Assembly: GCA_903881265.1 (NCBI GenBank)
Contig: CAIRSV010000160.1
Location: forward strand, 1 to 34,709
Direction of reading: 5' to 3'
DNA: 34,709 nucleotides
Source of the DNA: an uncultured Bacteroidota bacterium
GTDB lineage: Bacteria; Bacteroidota; Bacteroidia; Chitinophagales; Chitinophagaceae
The first letter of the stretch is position 1; every line of letters begins with the position of its first letter. The translations under genes were made by a program, and so were the position numbers. Below are positions 16,508 through 26,384 of the stretch, one piece after another. The notes below the pieces were generated by a model. It saw only the letters and a list, made by a program, of their open reading frames with translations, searched no databases and had not been told where the DNA came from.

Positions 16508-17191
16508 CTATTTCCTGGATTCGCTCAACAAACTGCGCGCTTCTAGATATGAACGAATTCTGATCGGCGCAAAATAAATCAATGACGTAAAGAAAATAGC
16601 GCCATACACATCGTACGTGTAATGAACGCGCATACATAAAATCATAAAGCTCATCAGCAACGTGGCCGCAATGAGATACCCTTTCAAATATTTCTTTTCA
16701 GCGCAAAGAAAATAAATCCAGATACTAGCCACATGCCCACTAAAGAATAAATCCTTGGTCAATGGCGAATGACGAGGGTAGACTGTATTTTCTAAAAACA
16801 AATCTCGCAATACGATGATACCTGCCGGAGGATCGAGTGCGACTAGTAAAATACAAAACTGCCTGACGACAGCCACTGCAAAATGCATTTCGATAATACG
16901 AAGAATGATGCGAGGTTTTTCGAGATGACTCAGCACGATAAGGCTCATTGATGAATATAAAAGAAAAAAGATAGGCGCCGAAAAATCAATGCTTGGGAAA
17001 AGTTGAAGCAGGTTATCGTCTAACTGAACGCCTTTTCGCATTTCGACATAATTGCCAAGTTTTTGCGTCACGGCCGAATAAATAAAAAACAAACCGGGCA
17101 TCAACAATAACTTCAAGGTAAACGACTTATCGCTCAGGGCTATCTTCCAGGCCTGAACTATGTGAATGATATGACATTTTAATGTATTCAA
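16508..17191 (-). CDS. PAP2 / sphingomyelin-synthase-like membrane phosphotransferase
   Basis: KDLFFSGHVA and HYTYDVYGAIFF motifs in a multi-helix membrane protein. Confidence 0.75.
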   Translation of the reverse strand: MNTLKCHIIHIVQAWKIALSDKSFTLKLLLMPGLFFIYSAVTQKLGNYVEMRKGVQLDDNLLQLFPSIDFSAPIFFLLYSSMSLIVLSHLEKPRIILRIIEMHFAVAVVRQFCILLVALDPPAGIIVLRDLFLENTVYPRHSPLTKDLFFSGHVASIWIYFLCAEKKYLKGYLIAATLLMSFMILCMRVHYTYDVYGAIFFTSLIYFAPIRIRSYLEARSLLSESRK

Positions 17192-17388
17192 ATGAGTAAC
17201 AATTTGATAATGGTAAGATTATGATTTAATAACTACGAAAATTTGGATTTTTAATCCCACAAAGAAAACAAGAATAAACCGTAAAAAAAAGAGGTGCTTG
17301 TTAGAGAAATGATAACATTGCGAATGGTATACATAGTTTGTACAGATACTTTTCTTTAAAAAAAAACAGAAATAAAGATGGCAAACCT

Positions 17389-17396
17389 TATTTTTG
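17389..17396 (+). promoter_or_regulatory. -7 element TATTTTTG for pdhB
   Basis: Matches TAnnTTTG, 20 nt upstream of the ATG. Confidence 0.4.
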
Positions 17397-17415
17397 TCGA
17401 CCTTAAACACCAATT

Positions 17416-18399
17416 ATGCGCGAAATATCCTTTAGACAAGCCCTGAGAGAAGCCATGCAAGAAGAAATGCGTGCAGATGAACGAGTGTTTTTGATTGGAG
17501 AGGAAGTGGCTGAATACAACGGCGCGTACAAGGTTAGTCAAGGTATGCTTGATGAATTTGGTGCCAAAAGGGTCATTGATACGCCAATTGCCGAGTTAGG
17601 TTTTGCCGCCATCGCAGTAGGTGCCGCATCCAACGGCTTGCGACCTATTGTCGAGTTTATGACGTGGAATTTTGCAGTGCTTCCGCTAGATCAAATTATG
17701 AATCATGCATCTAAAATGCTTGCGATGAGCGGGGGACAATTTAGTTGCCCTATCGTCTTCAGAGGACCCAATGGTTCTGCCGGTCAGCTTGGTGCGCAAC
17801 ATTCAACTGCATTTGAAAGTTGGTATGGCAATATCCCAGGCTTGAAGGTAGTTTCAGTTTCAAATCCTTATGATGCGAAAGGCTTATTAAAAAGTGCAAT
17901 TCGCGATAATGATCCAGTCGTCTTTATGGAAAGTGAGGTAATGTATGGCGATATGGGCTTTGTACCCGAAGAAGAATATCTGATACCAATTGGGAAAGCT
18001 GATATCAAACGAGCCGGCACCGATGTAACTATTGTGTCGTTCAACAAGATGATGAAAGTAGCGCTATCCGCAGCCGATGAGCTACAAACGGAAGGCATCA
18101 GTGCTGAGGTGATTGATTTACGAACTATCCGTCCATTAGATGTGCATACGATTGTTGAGTCAGTCAAAAAAACAAACCGCCTGTTAATCATTGAAGAGCA
18201 ATGGCCATTTGCTAGTGTCTCATCTGAAATCACCTATAAAGTACAACGCGAAGCCTTTGATTATTTGGATGCGCCTATTCGTAGGTTATGCAGCACAGAT
18301 ACGAGTATGCATTATGCTCCGACATTGGTGGCCGAATATTTACCAACTGTGAGCAAGGCCGTAAAGGCAGTGAAGGAAATGATGTATTCGATTAAATAG
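17416..18399 (+). CDS. pdhB: Pyruvate dehydrogenase E1 component subunit beta
   Basis: MREISFRQALREAMQEEMRADERVFLIGEEVAEYNGAYKVSQGMLDEFGAKRVIDTPIAELGF. Confidence 0.95.
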   Translation: MREISFRQALREAMQEEMRADERVFLIGEEVAEYNGAYKVSQGMLDEFGAKRVIDTPIAELGFAAIAVGAASNGLRPIVEFMTWNFAVLPLDQIMNHASKMLAMSGGQFSCPIVFRGPNGSAGQLGAQHSTAFESWYGNIPGLKVVSVSNPYDAKGLLKSAIRDNDPVVFMESEVMYGDMGFVPEEEYLIPIGKADIKRAGTDVTIVSFNKMMKVALSAADELQTEGISAEVIDLRTIRPLDVHTIVESVKKTNRLLIIEEQWPFASVSSEITYKVQREAFDYLDAPIRRLCSTDTSMHYAPTLVAEYLPTVSKAVKAVKEMMYSIK

Positions 18400-18480
18400 T
18401 ATTTGACATCTTCTATTTCAACCACGCATCTTTATCTTGTCGATAGGGTATGAATGCCCACCACCCCTTATTTTTTGTCC

Positions 18481-19521
18481 ATGCGATCCCATGAATACTA
18501 CTTACAACGATGCCTTTCCCTTGCAATGAATGGCTGCGGAAAAGTTTCTCCTAACCCTATGGTAGGGGCTGTCTTAGTATATGAAGACCGCATCATAGGC
18601 GAAGGCTATCATACACAATATGGTGAGGCACATGCCGAAGTAAATTGTATCCTTTCGGTAAAAGAAAGTGAGAAGCCGCTGATTGATAAATCGACGTTAT
18701 ACGTTTCGCTCGAACCCTGCTCGCATCACGGCAAAACGCCACCCTGTGCCGATTTCATTATTCGTCATTCGATACCGAATGTCGTAATTGGCTGTAAAGA
18801 CCTTTCAGCCAAGGTAAATGGAGATGGCATCAAACGATTGCGCAATCATGGCATCAACGTCACTGAACATATCCTCGAGGCAGAAGCGATCGAACTCAAT
18901 AAACGCTTCTTTACCTTTCATCAAAAAAAACGCCCCTATATCATACTTAAATGGGCGCAATCTGCTGAGGGTTATATTGGAAGTCCGCACGAACCCATCA
19001 GATTATCGGACACTATCACTGATAAATTGGTGCATCAATGGCGCGCTGAAGAAGATACGATTTGGGTTGGTTTTAATACCGCGAAGATTGACAACCCACG
19101 CTTGAATGTACGACATGTACACGGACGAAATCCGATACGCATTCTCTATGACCGGACACTTGATTTGGATGAACAATCGCATTTGTTTGACCAAAGCCAA
19201 CCTACATTAATCTTCAATACCATCATTGATAGAGAAGCAGAAAACAGACGACTGATTAAGATTCATCACGACGATTCAATTGGTCAAATACTCGATTATT
19301 TATACTCCCAAGCCATTCTTTCTGTGTTGGTTGAAGGTGGAGAAAAACTTATCACTCAACTGATCGACCAAAATCATTGGGATGAAATTAGAATGATACA
19401 AACCACCACCTCACTTAAAGATGGCACGAAGGCACCGCTCCTGGATAAGCAACTGGAAACAATGCAGCAAGCGTGCGGGAATGATATGATTCACTTGTAT
19501 AAAAATAGTACCTTACGCTGA
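18481..19521 (+). CDS. ribD: Riboflavin biosynthesis bifunctional deaminase/reductase
   Basis: MRSHEYYLQRCLSLAMNGCGKVSPNPMVGAVLV...HAEVNCI...LYVSLEPCSHHGKTPPCAD. Confidence 0.95.
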   Translation: MRSHEYYLQRCLSLAMNGCGKVSPNPMVGAVLVYEDRIIGEGYHTQYGEAHAEVNCILSVKESEKPLIDKSTLYVSLEPCSHHGKTPPCADFIIRHSIPNVVIGCKDLSAKVNGDGIKRLRNHGINVTEHILEAEAIELNKRFFTFHQKKRPYIILKWAQSAEGYIGSPHEPIRLSDTITDKLVHQWRAEEDTIWVGFNTAKIDNPRLNVRHVHGRNPIRILYDRTLDLDEQSHLFDQSQPTLIFNTIIDREAENRRLIKIHHDDSIGQILDYLYSQAILSVLVEGGEKLITQLIDQNHWDEIRMIQTTTSLKDGTKAPLLDKQLETMQQACGNDMIHLYKNSTLR

Positions 19522-20405
19522 TGCTGTATCTGCTTTTATCCATCCTATTGAATGCGTATCTCGGTATCTTATTTGCCTATTTCAAAAAATATAAGATTGA
19601 CATTTTTCAAGCAATCGTTTTCAATTATGGCATTTGTGTGCTCACAGGCAGTATATTCTTAGGTACTTTTCCTGTTCAACCACACATCCTCGCTGAACCT
19701 TATTTTCGTTGGGCATTGGCCATGGGCTTCCTATTCATATCCGTGTTTAATCTGATTGGCATTTCTTCGGTTAAAGTAGGCATCACCATTACGCAGACAT
19801 CCAACAAACTATCCTTTGTAATTCCTGTACTATTTTCTTATTTCTTGTATCAAGAACAGATTACACCCATTAAAATAGCTGGTATTGCTGCGGCGTTGAT
19901 TGCTGTCCTATTGGTATCAACAAAACCAAAAGAGACGAAAGACAACCCAACGACTCATTGGGAATACGCCTTACCATTCGTATTATTTGTGAGTAGCGGC
20001 ATCATCGACACGCTCACTAAATATGTCGAACATACATTTTTGACATCTGAAGCGATATCCAATACATACCTAATTACCGGCTTCCTCACCGCATTCTTGA
20101 TTGGCATATCCGTATTAGGTTATTTGTTTCTTACAGGTAAGCGAACATTTCATTATCGCAACCTGCTTGCAGGCATCGTATTAGGAGTACCCAATTACTT
20201 TTCGATTTATTATTTGGTCAAAGCGCTGCAAAGTAAGGCATTAAGTAGTTCGGCTATTATTCCTATCAACAATATCACTGTCCTGTTTGTCGTAAGTCTA
20301 TTTGGCATTTTTGTGTTCAACGAAAAATTATCCAAACTTAATTACATCGGACTAATCCTCACTATCATGGCTATTCTGTTGATTTTTGCCGGTGATAAAC
20401 TATAA
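19521..20405 (+). CDS. DMT/EamA-like transporter
   Basis: Roughly ten hydrophobic segments; start overlaps the ribD stop (TGATG). Confidence 0.8.
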   Translation: MLYLLLSILLNAYLGILFAYFKKYKIDIFQAIVFNYGICVLTGSIFLGTFPVQPHILAEPYFRWALAMGFLFISVFNLIGISSVKVGITITQTSNKLSFVIPVLFSYFLYQEQITPIKIAGIAAALIAVLLVSTKPKETKDNPTTHWEYALPFVLFVSSGIIDTLTKYVEHTFLTSEAISNTYLITGFLTAFLIGISVLGYLFLTGKRTFHYRNLLAGIVLGVPNYFSIYYLVKALQSKALSSSAIIPINNITVLFVVSLFGIFVFNEKLSKLNYIGLILTIMAILLIFAGDKL

Positions 20406-20453
20406 TCCTTCATCGAAAAGAAAACAACATATCGAACCATTGAAGGACACGGG

Positions 20454-21020
20454 GTGGCAGAATTCAAAGATCGTGGAAGTAAATTCCTTGCCTTTGCTTC
20501 TGAGGTTTCTTCTATCGATGACGTTAAAAATAAGCTCAAGCATTTAAAAGAAGAACATCCCAAGGCTGTTCATTTTTGCTATGCCTTTCGAATAGGCACC
20601 GATGGTAATGTATTCAGGGCTGCAGATGATGGCGAACCTTCAGGCAGTGCAGGCAAACCTATTTTAGGACAAATCGATAGTGCTGGACTCACAGATCTAT
20701 TGATTGTGGTTGTCCGTTATTTCGGCGGTACCTTGCTTGGTGTTCCGGGATTAATCAATGCCTACAAAACAGCAGCCTATGAAGCGCTTCAGCTTGCTGT
20801 TGTAGTTGAAAAAAATTTGGAGGCCCGTTACGCCTTGGAATTTCCTTACACCTTAATGAATGATGTCATGCGAATAGTAAAACAACATCAAGTGCGTATT
20901 ATCACAAGTGAAATGACCCTGTTTTGCGAATACCAAATTCGTATCCCATTAAGCGAGGTGACAGAAGCCATCGATAAATTTGAAAAACTAAGAGAAGTTG
21001 CTATAAAATCGCTTCCATAA
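20454..21020 (+). CDS. YigZ/IMPACT family protein (GTG start as tracked; N-terminus probably begins upstream)
   Basis: FKDRGSKFLAFASEV...HFCYAFRIG...ADDGEPSGSAGKPILGQI...VVVRYFGGTLLGVPGLINAYKTAA. Confidence 0.9.
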   Translation: MAEFKDRGSKFLAFASEVSSIDDVKNKLKHLKEEHPKAVHFCYAFRIGTDGNVFRAADDGEPSGSAGKPILGQIDSAGLTDLLIVVVRYFGGTLLGVPGLINAYKTAAYEALQLAVVVEKNLEARYALEFPYTLMNDVMRIVKQHQVRIITSEMTLFCEYQIRIPLSEVTEAIDKFEKLREVAIKSLP

Positions 21021-21070
21021 AAATCACAATGATTTGCATCAGGTGTTACATGAACTAACGTGCTATTCCA

Positions 21071-21718
21071 TTAGAAACTTAAGCCTACGTGACATTGTAT
21101 CATTTGGTTCTTCCATTCAGCTGACTGCCCGGCAACGGTTTCAAGATTACTCATGTTATTGATGCCAGAAATATATCGTATGCCAATATTTGGATGAACC
21201 GCTGCATGCTTACTTCCAATTTGAAGCCATAGCCCCCCTACCAAATTAAAATTTCCTGATTGAACAAGGTTGACACCACTTTTGAGCACATTGTCTTTAT
21301 CAATCACACTGACGCTAGCAGCATATTGCGGGCCAACTTGTAACCAAAGAAATTGCGTAAGTTTTAGATTGATTAAAATGGGAATTGAAATATTCGTGAA
21401 GCGAAACGTTCCATTTTTAAAGCTGTCGGTCCCCGCATTCCAATATTGCTGATAAAGTCCATAGAAAGTCGAATCAGTAGTCACCGTATTTTGCGTCCAC
21501 AGCACCTCAAGTTGAATACCAAGCCGATGCCTGTTTGCATAAATAAAAATCCCCGCCAACGGATCGGTACTATAGTTGTCTTTCCATTCAGTTGCAGACA
21601 CCTTATTAAAGTTGAGGCCAGCCTTTACACCGACACCAAAATTAAACCCTAATTTTTCTTTTGCGGCTGCAGAAAACATTCCACATACAATCACTGTGAA
21701 GAGGAGTATTTTTTTCAT
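21071..21718 (-). CDS. Outer membrane beta-barrel (PorT-like) protein
   Basis: Signal peptide, FNFGVGVKAGLNFNKVSATEWKD, terminal aromatic strand CHVGLSF. Confidence 0.75.
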   Translation of the reverse strand: MKKILLFTVIVCGMFSAAAKEKLGFNFGVGVKAGLNFNKVSATEWKDNYSTDPLAGIFIYANRHRLGIQLEVLWTQNTVTTDSTFYGLYQQYWNAGTDSFKNGTFRFTNISIPILINLKLTQFLWLQVGPQYAASVSVIDKDNVLKSGVNLVQSGNFNLVGGLWLQIGSKHAAVHPNIGIRYISGINNMSNLETVAGQSAEWKNQMIQCHVGLSF

Positions 21719-21892
21719 GGTGTAAAAATAACAATTTTAAATTCAATTCAGTGTATCAAACGCAGGAAGAACAATCATTGATACAATGAACAAGCATAGA
21801 AAAGATAAGCATACCTTTTAAATTTTATAGCTGACTAAGAACTAGTTGGTTGACACAACTGAACGAGGGTATTGAAAAAAGAATTCGCAGGT

Positions 21893-21924
21893 TGACTGAA
21901 TAAAGCAGGATGGTATTACATTTG
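21893..21924 (+). promoter_or_regulatory. Promoter of dcd
   Basis: TTG (21893-21895) - 21 nt - TACATTTG (21917-21924), 20 nt upstream of the ATG. Confidence 0.6.
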
Positions 21925-21943
21925 TGGGCAAAATTGTTTCGAT

Positions 21944-22480
21944 ATGATTCTTTCAGACACCCGCATTTTAGAAGAAATAGAAAAAGGTAGCATTAAAATT
22001 GTACCCTACGACAGAGATTGCCTTGGAAGTAATTCGTATGATGTGCATTTAGGCAAGCATCTTGCTACCTACGCCGAAAAGGAATTGGATGCTAAAAAAC
22101 ACAACGAGATCGTGCATTTCGATATTCCTGAGGAAGGCTTTCTGTTGCTTCCCGGTGATTTTTATTTGGGTGTTACTGAAGAATACACCGAAACGCACGA
22201 GCATGTCCCATTTTTAGAAGGCAAATCAAGCACTGGCCGATTAGGTATTGATATACACGCAACGGCCGGCAAAGGTGATGTTGGATTTTGTGGCAACTGG
22301 ACGCTTGAAATTTCTGTGAAACAACCGGTCAGGGTTTATGCTGGAATGCCTATTGGTCAATTAATCTATTTTCCGGTGGATGGCGAAATTCTAGTCAAGT
22401 ACAATAATAAAGTAGGTGCAAAATATAGCGGGCAACCCAAACGTCCGGTAGAAAGCATGATGTGGAAGAATAAATTCTAA
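21944..22480 (+). CDS. dcd: dCTP deaminase
   Basis: MILSDTRILEEIEKGSIKIVPYDRDCLGSNSYDVHLG...LEGKSSTGRLGIDIHATAGKGDVGFCGNWTLEI. Confidence 0.95.
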   Translation: MILSDTRILEEIEKGSIKIVPYDRDCLGSNSYDVHLGKHLATYAEKELDAKKHNEIVHFDIPEEGFLLLPGDFYLGVTEEYTETHEHVPFLEGKSSTGRLGIDIHATAGKGDVGFCGNWTLEISVKQPVRVYAGMPIGQLIYFPVDGEILVKYNNKVGAKYSGQPKRPVESMMWKNKF

Positions 22481-22604
22481 TCAGTCAAATCAACGATTAA
22501 AACGATGTTGACCGATTGAATGTTCCTTCGTTTTATCTTGTTCGGGTCAGGTACTGCAAATCCCATATCATCGAAATAAAATAGGTTAAACCCTATCTGG
22601 TTTG

Positions 22605-22612
22605 TAAATTTG
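22605..22612 (+). promoter_or_regulatory. -7 element TAAATTTG for ccmE
   Basis: Matches TAnnTTTG, 28 nt upstream of the ATG at 22640. Confidence 0.4.
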
Positions 22613-22639
22613 CCCAATCTAAAATTTTTGCTCTACTAT

Positions 22640-23038
22640 ATGAAAAAATCAAATCTTGTTGCATTAGTGGTAATCGCAATAGCATTGGCAGCCATCCTTA
22701 GTATGGTGGGCGATTTCAGCAGTTACGAGACCTTTACAACAGCCGAAGAAAAACCTGGTAAGGAGTTTCAAATCATAGCAAAACTGGATACAGTCGAACA
22801 TAAAATGATGTACGATCCGATTAAAGACGCCAATCATTTTACGTTTTACGCCAAAGACGAAGCAGGTCAATTGAAGAAAGTCGTGTTTAATGGTACCAAA
22901 CCACAAGATTTCGAACGAAGTGAAAAGTTAACCATGACAGGTTCAATGCAAAATGGGGAATTCAAATGCAGTAAGATACTGATGAAATGCCCTTCTAAAT
23001 ACAAAACAGACCAAGTCGCTGTGGGTCAACCAAGCTAA
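22640..23038 (+). CDS. ccmE: Cytochrome c maturation protein CcmE (CxxxY type)
   Basis: N-terminal TM; OB-fold-like body; FNGTKPQDFERSEKLTMTGSMQNGEFKCSKILMKCPSKYK; followed by ccmF. Confidence 0.85.
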   Translation: MKKSNLVALVVIAIALAAILSMVGDFSSYETFTTAEEKPGKEFQIIAKLDTVEHKMMYDPIKDANHFTFYAKDEAGQLKKVVFNGTKPQDFERSEKLTMTGSMQNGEFKCSKILMKCPSKYKTDQVAVGQPS

Positions 23039-23079
23039 TGACAGGGTGCCTTATTATTCAACTTTCAAACACATACTAA

Positions 23080-25503
23080 TTGGAAACCCAATTTCTTAAC
23101 GAACATGCACTGCCCGGTAAGATCGGCGAATTGTTTACCATTCTATCCTTTGCTGCCTCAATCGTCGCTACGATTGCTTATTTCCTGAGTACACAATCTC
23201 GTTCAGAAATGGATCAGAGGAATTGGAAAAATTTGGCGCGTTCATCATTCTTTGTGCATACAGGCAGTGTCTTTGGTATTTTTATTACCCTCTTTTATAT
23301 CATTTTCAATCACTATTTTGAATACAATTATGCGTGGACACATTCATCGAGAGAATTGCCGTTCAAGTATTTGCTTTCCTGTTTTTGGGAGGGGCAAGAA
23401 GGTAGCTTCCTCTTATGGACCACATGGAATTGCATTCTGAGTTTTTTTGTGATTGGTAAAAATAACAAATGGGAATCTCCTGTGATGAGTATCGTGGGAT
23501 TAGCCCAAGTGATTTTAGCATCGATGTTACTAGGCCTCTATTTCTTCGGCGAACGCATCGGTAGCAACCCCTTCATATTTCTGCGCGACCAAATGGTTGG
23601 GGCACCAATATTCCAACTACCAAATTATTTATCAGCCATCCGCGATGGGAATGGGTTAAATCCATTACTTCAAAACTATTGGATGGTGATACATCCCCCA
23701 ATTCTCTTTCTTGGGTTTGCGTCTACTATCTTCCCATTTGCCTATGTGATAGCCATCATGTGGAAGAATGATTATGAAGATTTCATTCCGACATTATTGA
23801 AATGGTCGTTATTCAGTTGTATGATACTCGGTACTGGCATCATGATGGGTGGGGCTTGGGCTTATGAGAGTTTAAACTTTGGAGGCTATTGGGCTTGGGA
23901 TCCTGTCGAAAATGCGTCGTTGGTTCCTTGGATTATTATGGTCGCAGGCCTACACACCTTAATGATCTATAAATCAACCGGCTATTCGCTTAAATCAGTT
24001 ATCCTGTTTTTTATCTTGTCTTTTTCGCTTGTGCTGTATTCATCTTTTTTAACAAGGACCGGCATTTTAGGCGAAACATCCGTGCATGCTTTCACGGGCG
24101 AAGGTGGCTCATTGTTTTATCACTTACTGTTCTTTTTGTTTCTTTTTATGCTGCTTGGTTTTGTTTTATTCTTTAAAAATATTCGTACGATACCCGACCA
24201 TAAAAAAGAAGAAGAGGCCCTGAGTTCAAGAGAATTCTGGATGTTTATTGGCGCCTTAGTGCTGATGATTTCAGTCGTTCAAATAACCTATACAACCTCC
24301 ATGCCTGTATGGAACAAGATGTTCAATACGAAGTTAGCCATCACTGATCCAATTTCGCATTACAACAAAATTCAGATTTGGATTACCATGTTGGTATTGC
24401 TTGGAACAGCCACAGTCTATTATTTAAAATTCAAGCATTCGGCTATGCGTGAAGTGCTGATGAAGCTAGCGCTGCCGTTTACGTTAGCGTTGGCAGGCAC
24501 CGCGGCTATTTCGTATCTGCAAGAATTAAAATCAGCGCCAATAGTGGCATTGATGTTCATGGCTATTTTTTCAGTATTGGCCAACTTCTTCTTCATTATC
24601 AGAACGTTGAAGTGGAATGCCATTAAATGGGGAGGTTCAACTGCGCATATCGGATTTGGACTGATGGTTATTGGGATTATTCTTTCGTCCTATAATAAGC
24701 AAGTGATTTCAGTGAATAGATTAGGTGTTGATTTTCCAATGGGTAAACAAACAGAAGAAGAAAATAAAAAAGAAAGCAGAGAAAATCTTTTGTTGTTCAG
24801 GAACATGCCTATCACTATGGCAGGCTATACCTTAACCTATAACGGTGATACAGTGGAAGGCCCCAATCATTATTACAGGATAAAATATCAAACTCGAAAA
24901 AATGATACCGGTGCGATCAACGAAGAATTTATCCTGCAACCCAATGCCCAGATTAACCCAAAGATGGGTTTAATTTCAAGTCCAGATACCAAGCATTATC
25001 TTACCCATGATGTCTTTACGTATATCACCTCAACAGTTGACAAATCGCAGATGAGGGACACTGTTAGCTACACGAGTAAAATGATGAAAATCGGCGATAC
25101 TGCCTTTTTCGCGTCAGGCTTTATGATTTTTGAAGGATTCAATACCAATGTCAATTCAAAAAACTATGTGCCTCAAACAGGAGACATTGCAGTAAGTGCC
25201 AAACTAAAAGTATATAATCTTGAAGGAGTAGCCACCAATGCCTCACCGGTGTATGTGATTCGTCAGCAGCAAGAAGAAATCATTGAAGATACCCTAGTTG
25301 CCGATAACCTGTATACGCGACTTACCAAAATAGTGCCTGCTGAGAATGCAGCTGTTATCGAATTCAAGCAACCGAGTGCCATGAATGATTATGTCATTAT
25401 GAAGGCCATCCTTTTCCCATACATCAACGTCTTGTGGCTCGGAACTGTCGTGATGATTTTAGGATTCTTACTCAGTTTGTATAAGAGAATTAAAACAAAA
25501 TAA
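23080..25503 (+). CDS. ccmF: Cytochrome c biogenesis protein CcmF/CcsA (heme lyase), TTG start
   Basis: Multi-TM; tryptophan-rich GGYWAWDPVENASLVPWIIMVAGLHTL; WEGQEGSFLLWTTW. Confidence 0.95.
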   Translation: METQFLNEHALPGKIGELFTILSFAASIVATIAYFLSTQSRSEMDQRNWKNLARSSFFVHTGSVFGIFITLFYIIFNHYFEYNYAWTHSSRELPFKYLLSCFWEGQEGSFLLWTTWNCILSFFVIGKNNKWESPVMSIVGLAQVILASMLLGLYFFGERIGSNPFIFLRDQMVGAPIFQLPNYLSAIRDGNGLNPLLQNYWMVIHPPILFLGFASTIFPFAYVIAIMWKNDYEDFIPTLLKWSLFSCMILGTGIMMGGAWAYESLNFGGYWAWDPVENASLVPWIIMVAGLHTLMIYKSTGYSLKSVILFFILSFSLVLYSSFLTRTGILGETSVHAFTGEGGSLFYHLLFFLFLFMLLGFVLFFKNIRTIPDHKKEEEALSSREFWMFIGALVLMISVVQITYTTSMPVWNKMFNTKLAITDPISHYNKIQIWITMLVLLGTATVYYLKFKHSAMREVLMKLALPFTLALAGTAAISYLQELKSAPIVALMFMAIFSVLANFFFIIRTLKWNAIKWGGSTAHIGFGLMVIGIILSSYNKQVISVNRLGVDFPMGKQTEEENKKESRENLLLFRNMPITMAGYTLTYNGDTVEGPNHYYRIKYQTRKNDTGAINEEFILQPNAQINPKMGLISSPDTKHYLTHDVFTYITSTVDKSQMRDTVSYTSKMMKIGDTAFFASGFMIFEGFNTNVNSKNYVPQTGDIAVSAKLKVYNLEGVATNASPVYVIRQQQEEIIEDTLVADNLYTRLTKIVPAENAAVIEFKQPSAMNDYVIMKAILFPYINVLWLGTVVMILGFLLSLYKRIKTK

Positions 25504-25659
25504 TTTGTTTAAGAATTTTTTTATCTATATTTACCTTGTAAAAAAGTATTTTTAAAAACAACTGATACACCCTGTTGCAGGCTTGCATACAACGAAAATG
25601 CGACAAGGCGTATACCCGAAACAAAACCGGGAAGCCGATAAAAAACTAATTATAGACAA

Positions 25660-26205
25660 ATGAAACGAATCATATTTACTTCACTAGCGACATTGCTAGT
25701 ATTTACAGCGGTATTATTTAATGGATGTAAACATGATAAGTGCGAGCAGGTAAGTTGTGCGTTCGGCGGTGTTTGTAAGGATGGCAATTGTTTATGCCAA
25801 ACAGGTTATGAAGGCGATCATTGTGAAACAATCACGCGTGATAAATTCAAAGGTCAATGGAATGTCAATGAAGACGGCACCCTTTCATCTCCAGCGCAAT
25901 ACACCACGAGTATTGAAAATGGACCAACTGTTAATCAAGTTGTGATCAAAAATTTCCAGAATTTTTATATGTCAGAAACCGTATTAGCTGTGGCCTACAA
26001 AGACACCTTGACCATTCCATTACAAGTAATGGCTGATGGCAGTAAAGTAGAAGGATGGGCTACGATTACCGATACAAATCCATTGAATCAACATTATTAT
26101 CAGCATGCTGTGATGACGATGTATTATAAAGTCACTAGCAGCGATGGATTGCAAGTTAACCAATATGGTTATGGTGGTTCAGGTCCATCTCTTTGGGCTA
26201 AATAA
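25660..26205 (+). CDS. EGF-like domain lipoprotein
   Basis: Leader ...VLFNGCKHDKC; EGF-like CEQVSCAFGGVCKDGNCLCQTGYEGDHCE. Confidence 0.75.
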   Translation: MKRIIFTSLATLLVFTAVLFNGCKHDKCEQVSCAFGGVCKDGNCLCQTGYEGDHCETITRDKFKGQWNVNEDGTLSSPAQYTTSIENGPTVNQVVIKNFQNFYMSETVLAVAYKDTLTIPLQVMADGSKVEGWATITDTNPLNQHYYQHAVMTMYYKVTSSDGLQVNQYGYGGSGPSLWAK

Positions 26206-26384
26206 ATCGTTCCCCGTTTAGTATCTTCTTACGTTTTATCGTTCTGCTTGAACGTGTTGTTTCATTGATCTCCATTCGTTTCGACCTACCTATGATTCAA
26301 GATCGTTTGATGAGTATATCTTGATGATGCATTGAAACAGAGGCATCAGCGAACATACAAGATGCGGTATCATGTGTCCCCACA

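Noticed and set aside
25561-25659. Possible riboswitch-like leader before the EGF-like lipoprotein (CCCG...CGGG hairpin)
   Set aside because: Only short weak stems, no match to a known riboswitch core that I can support.
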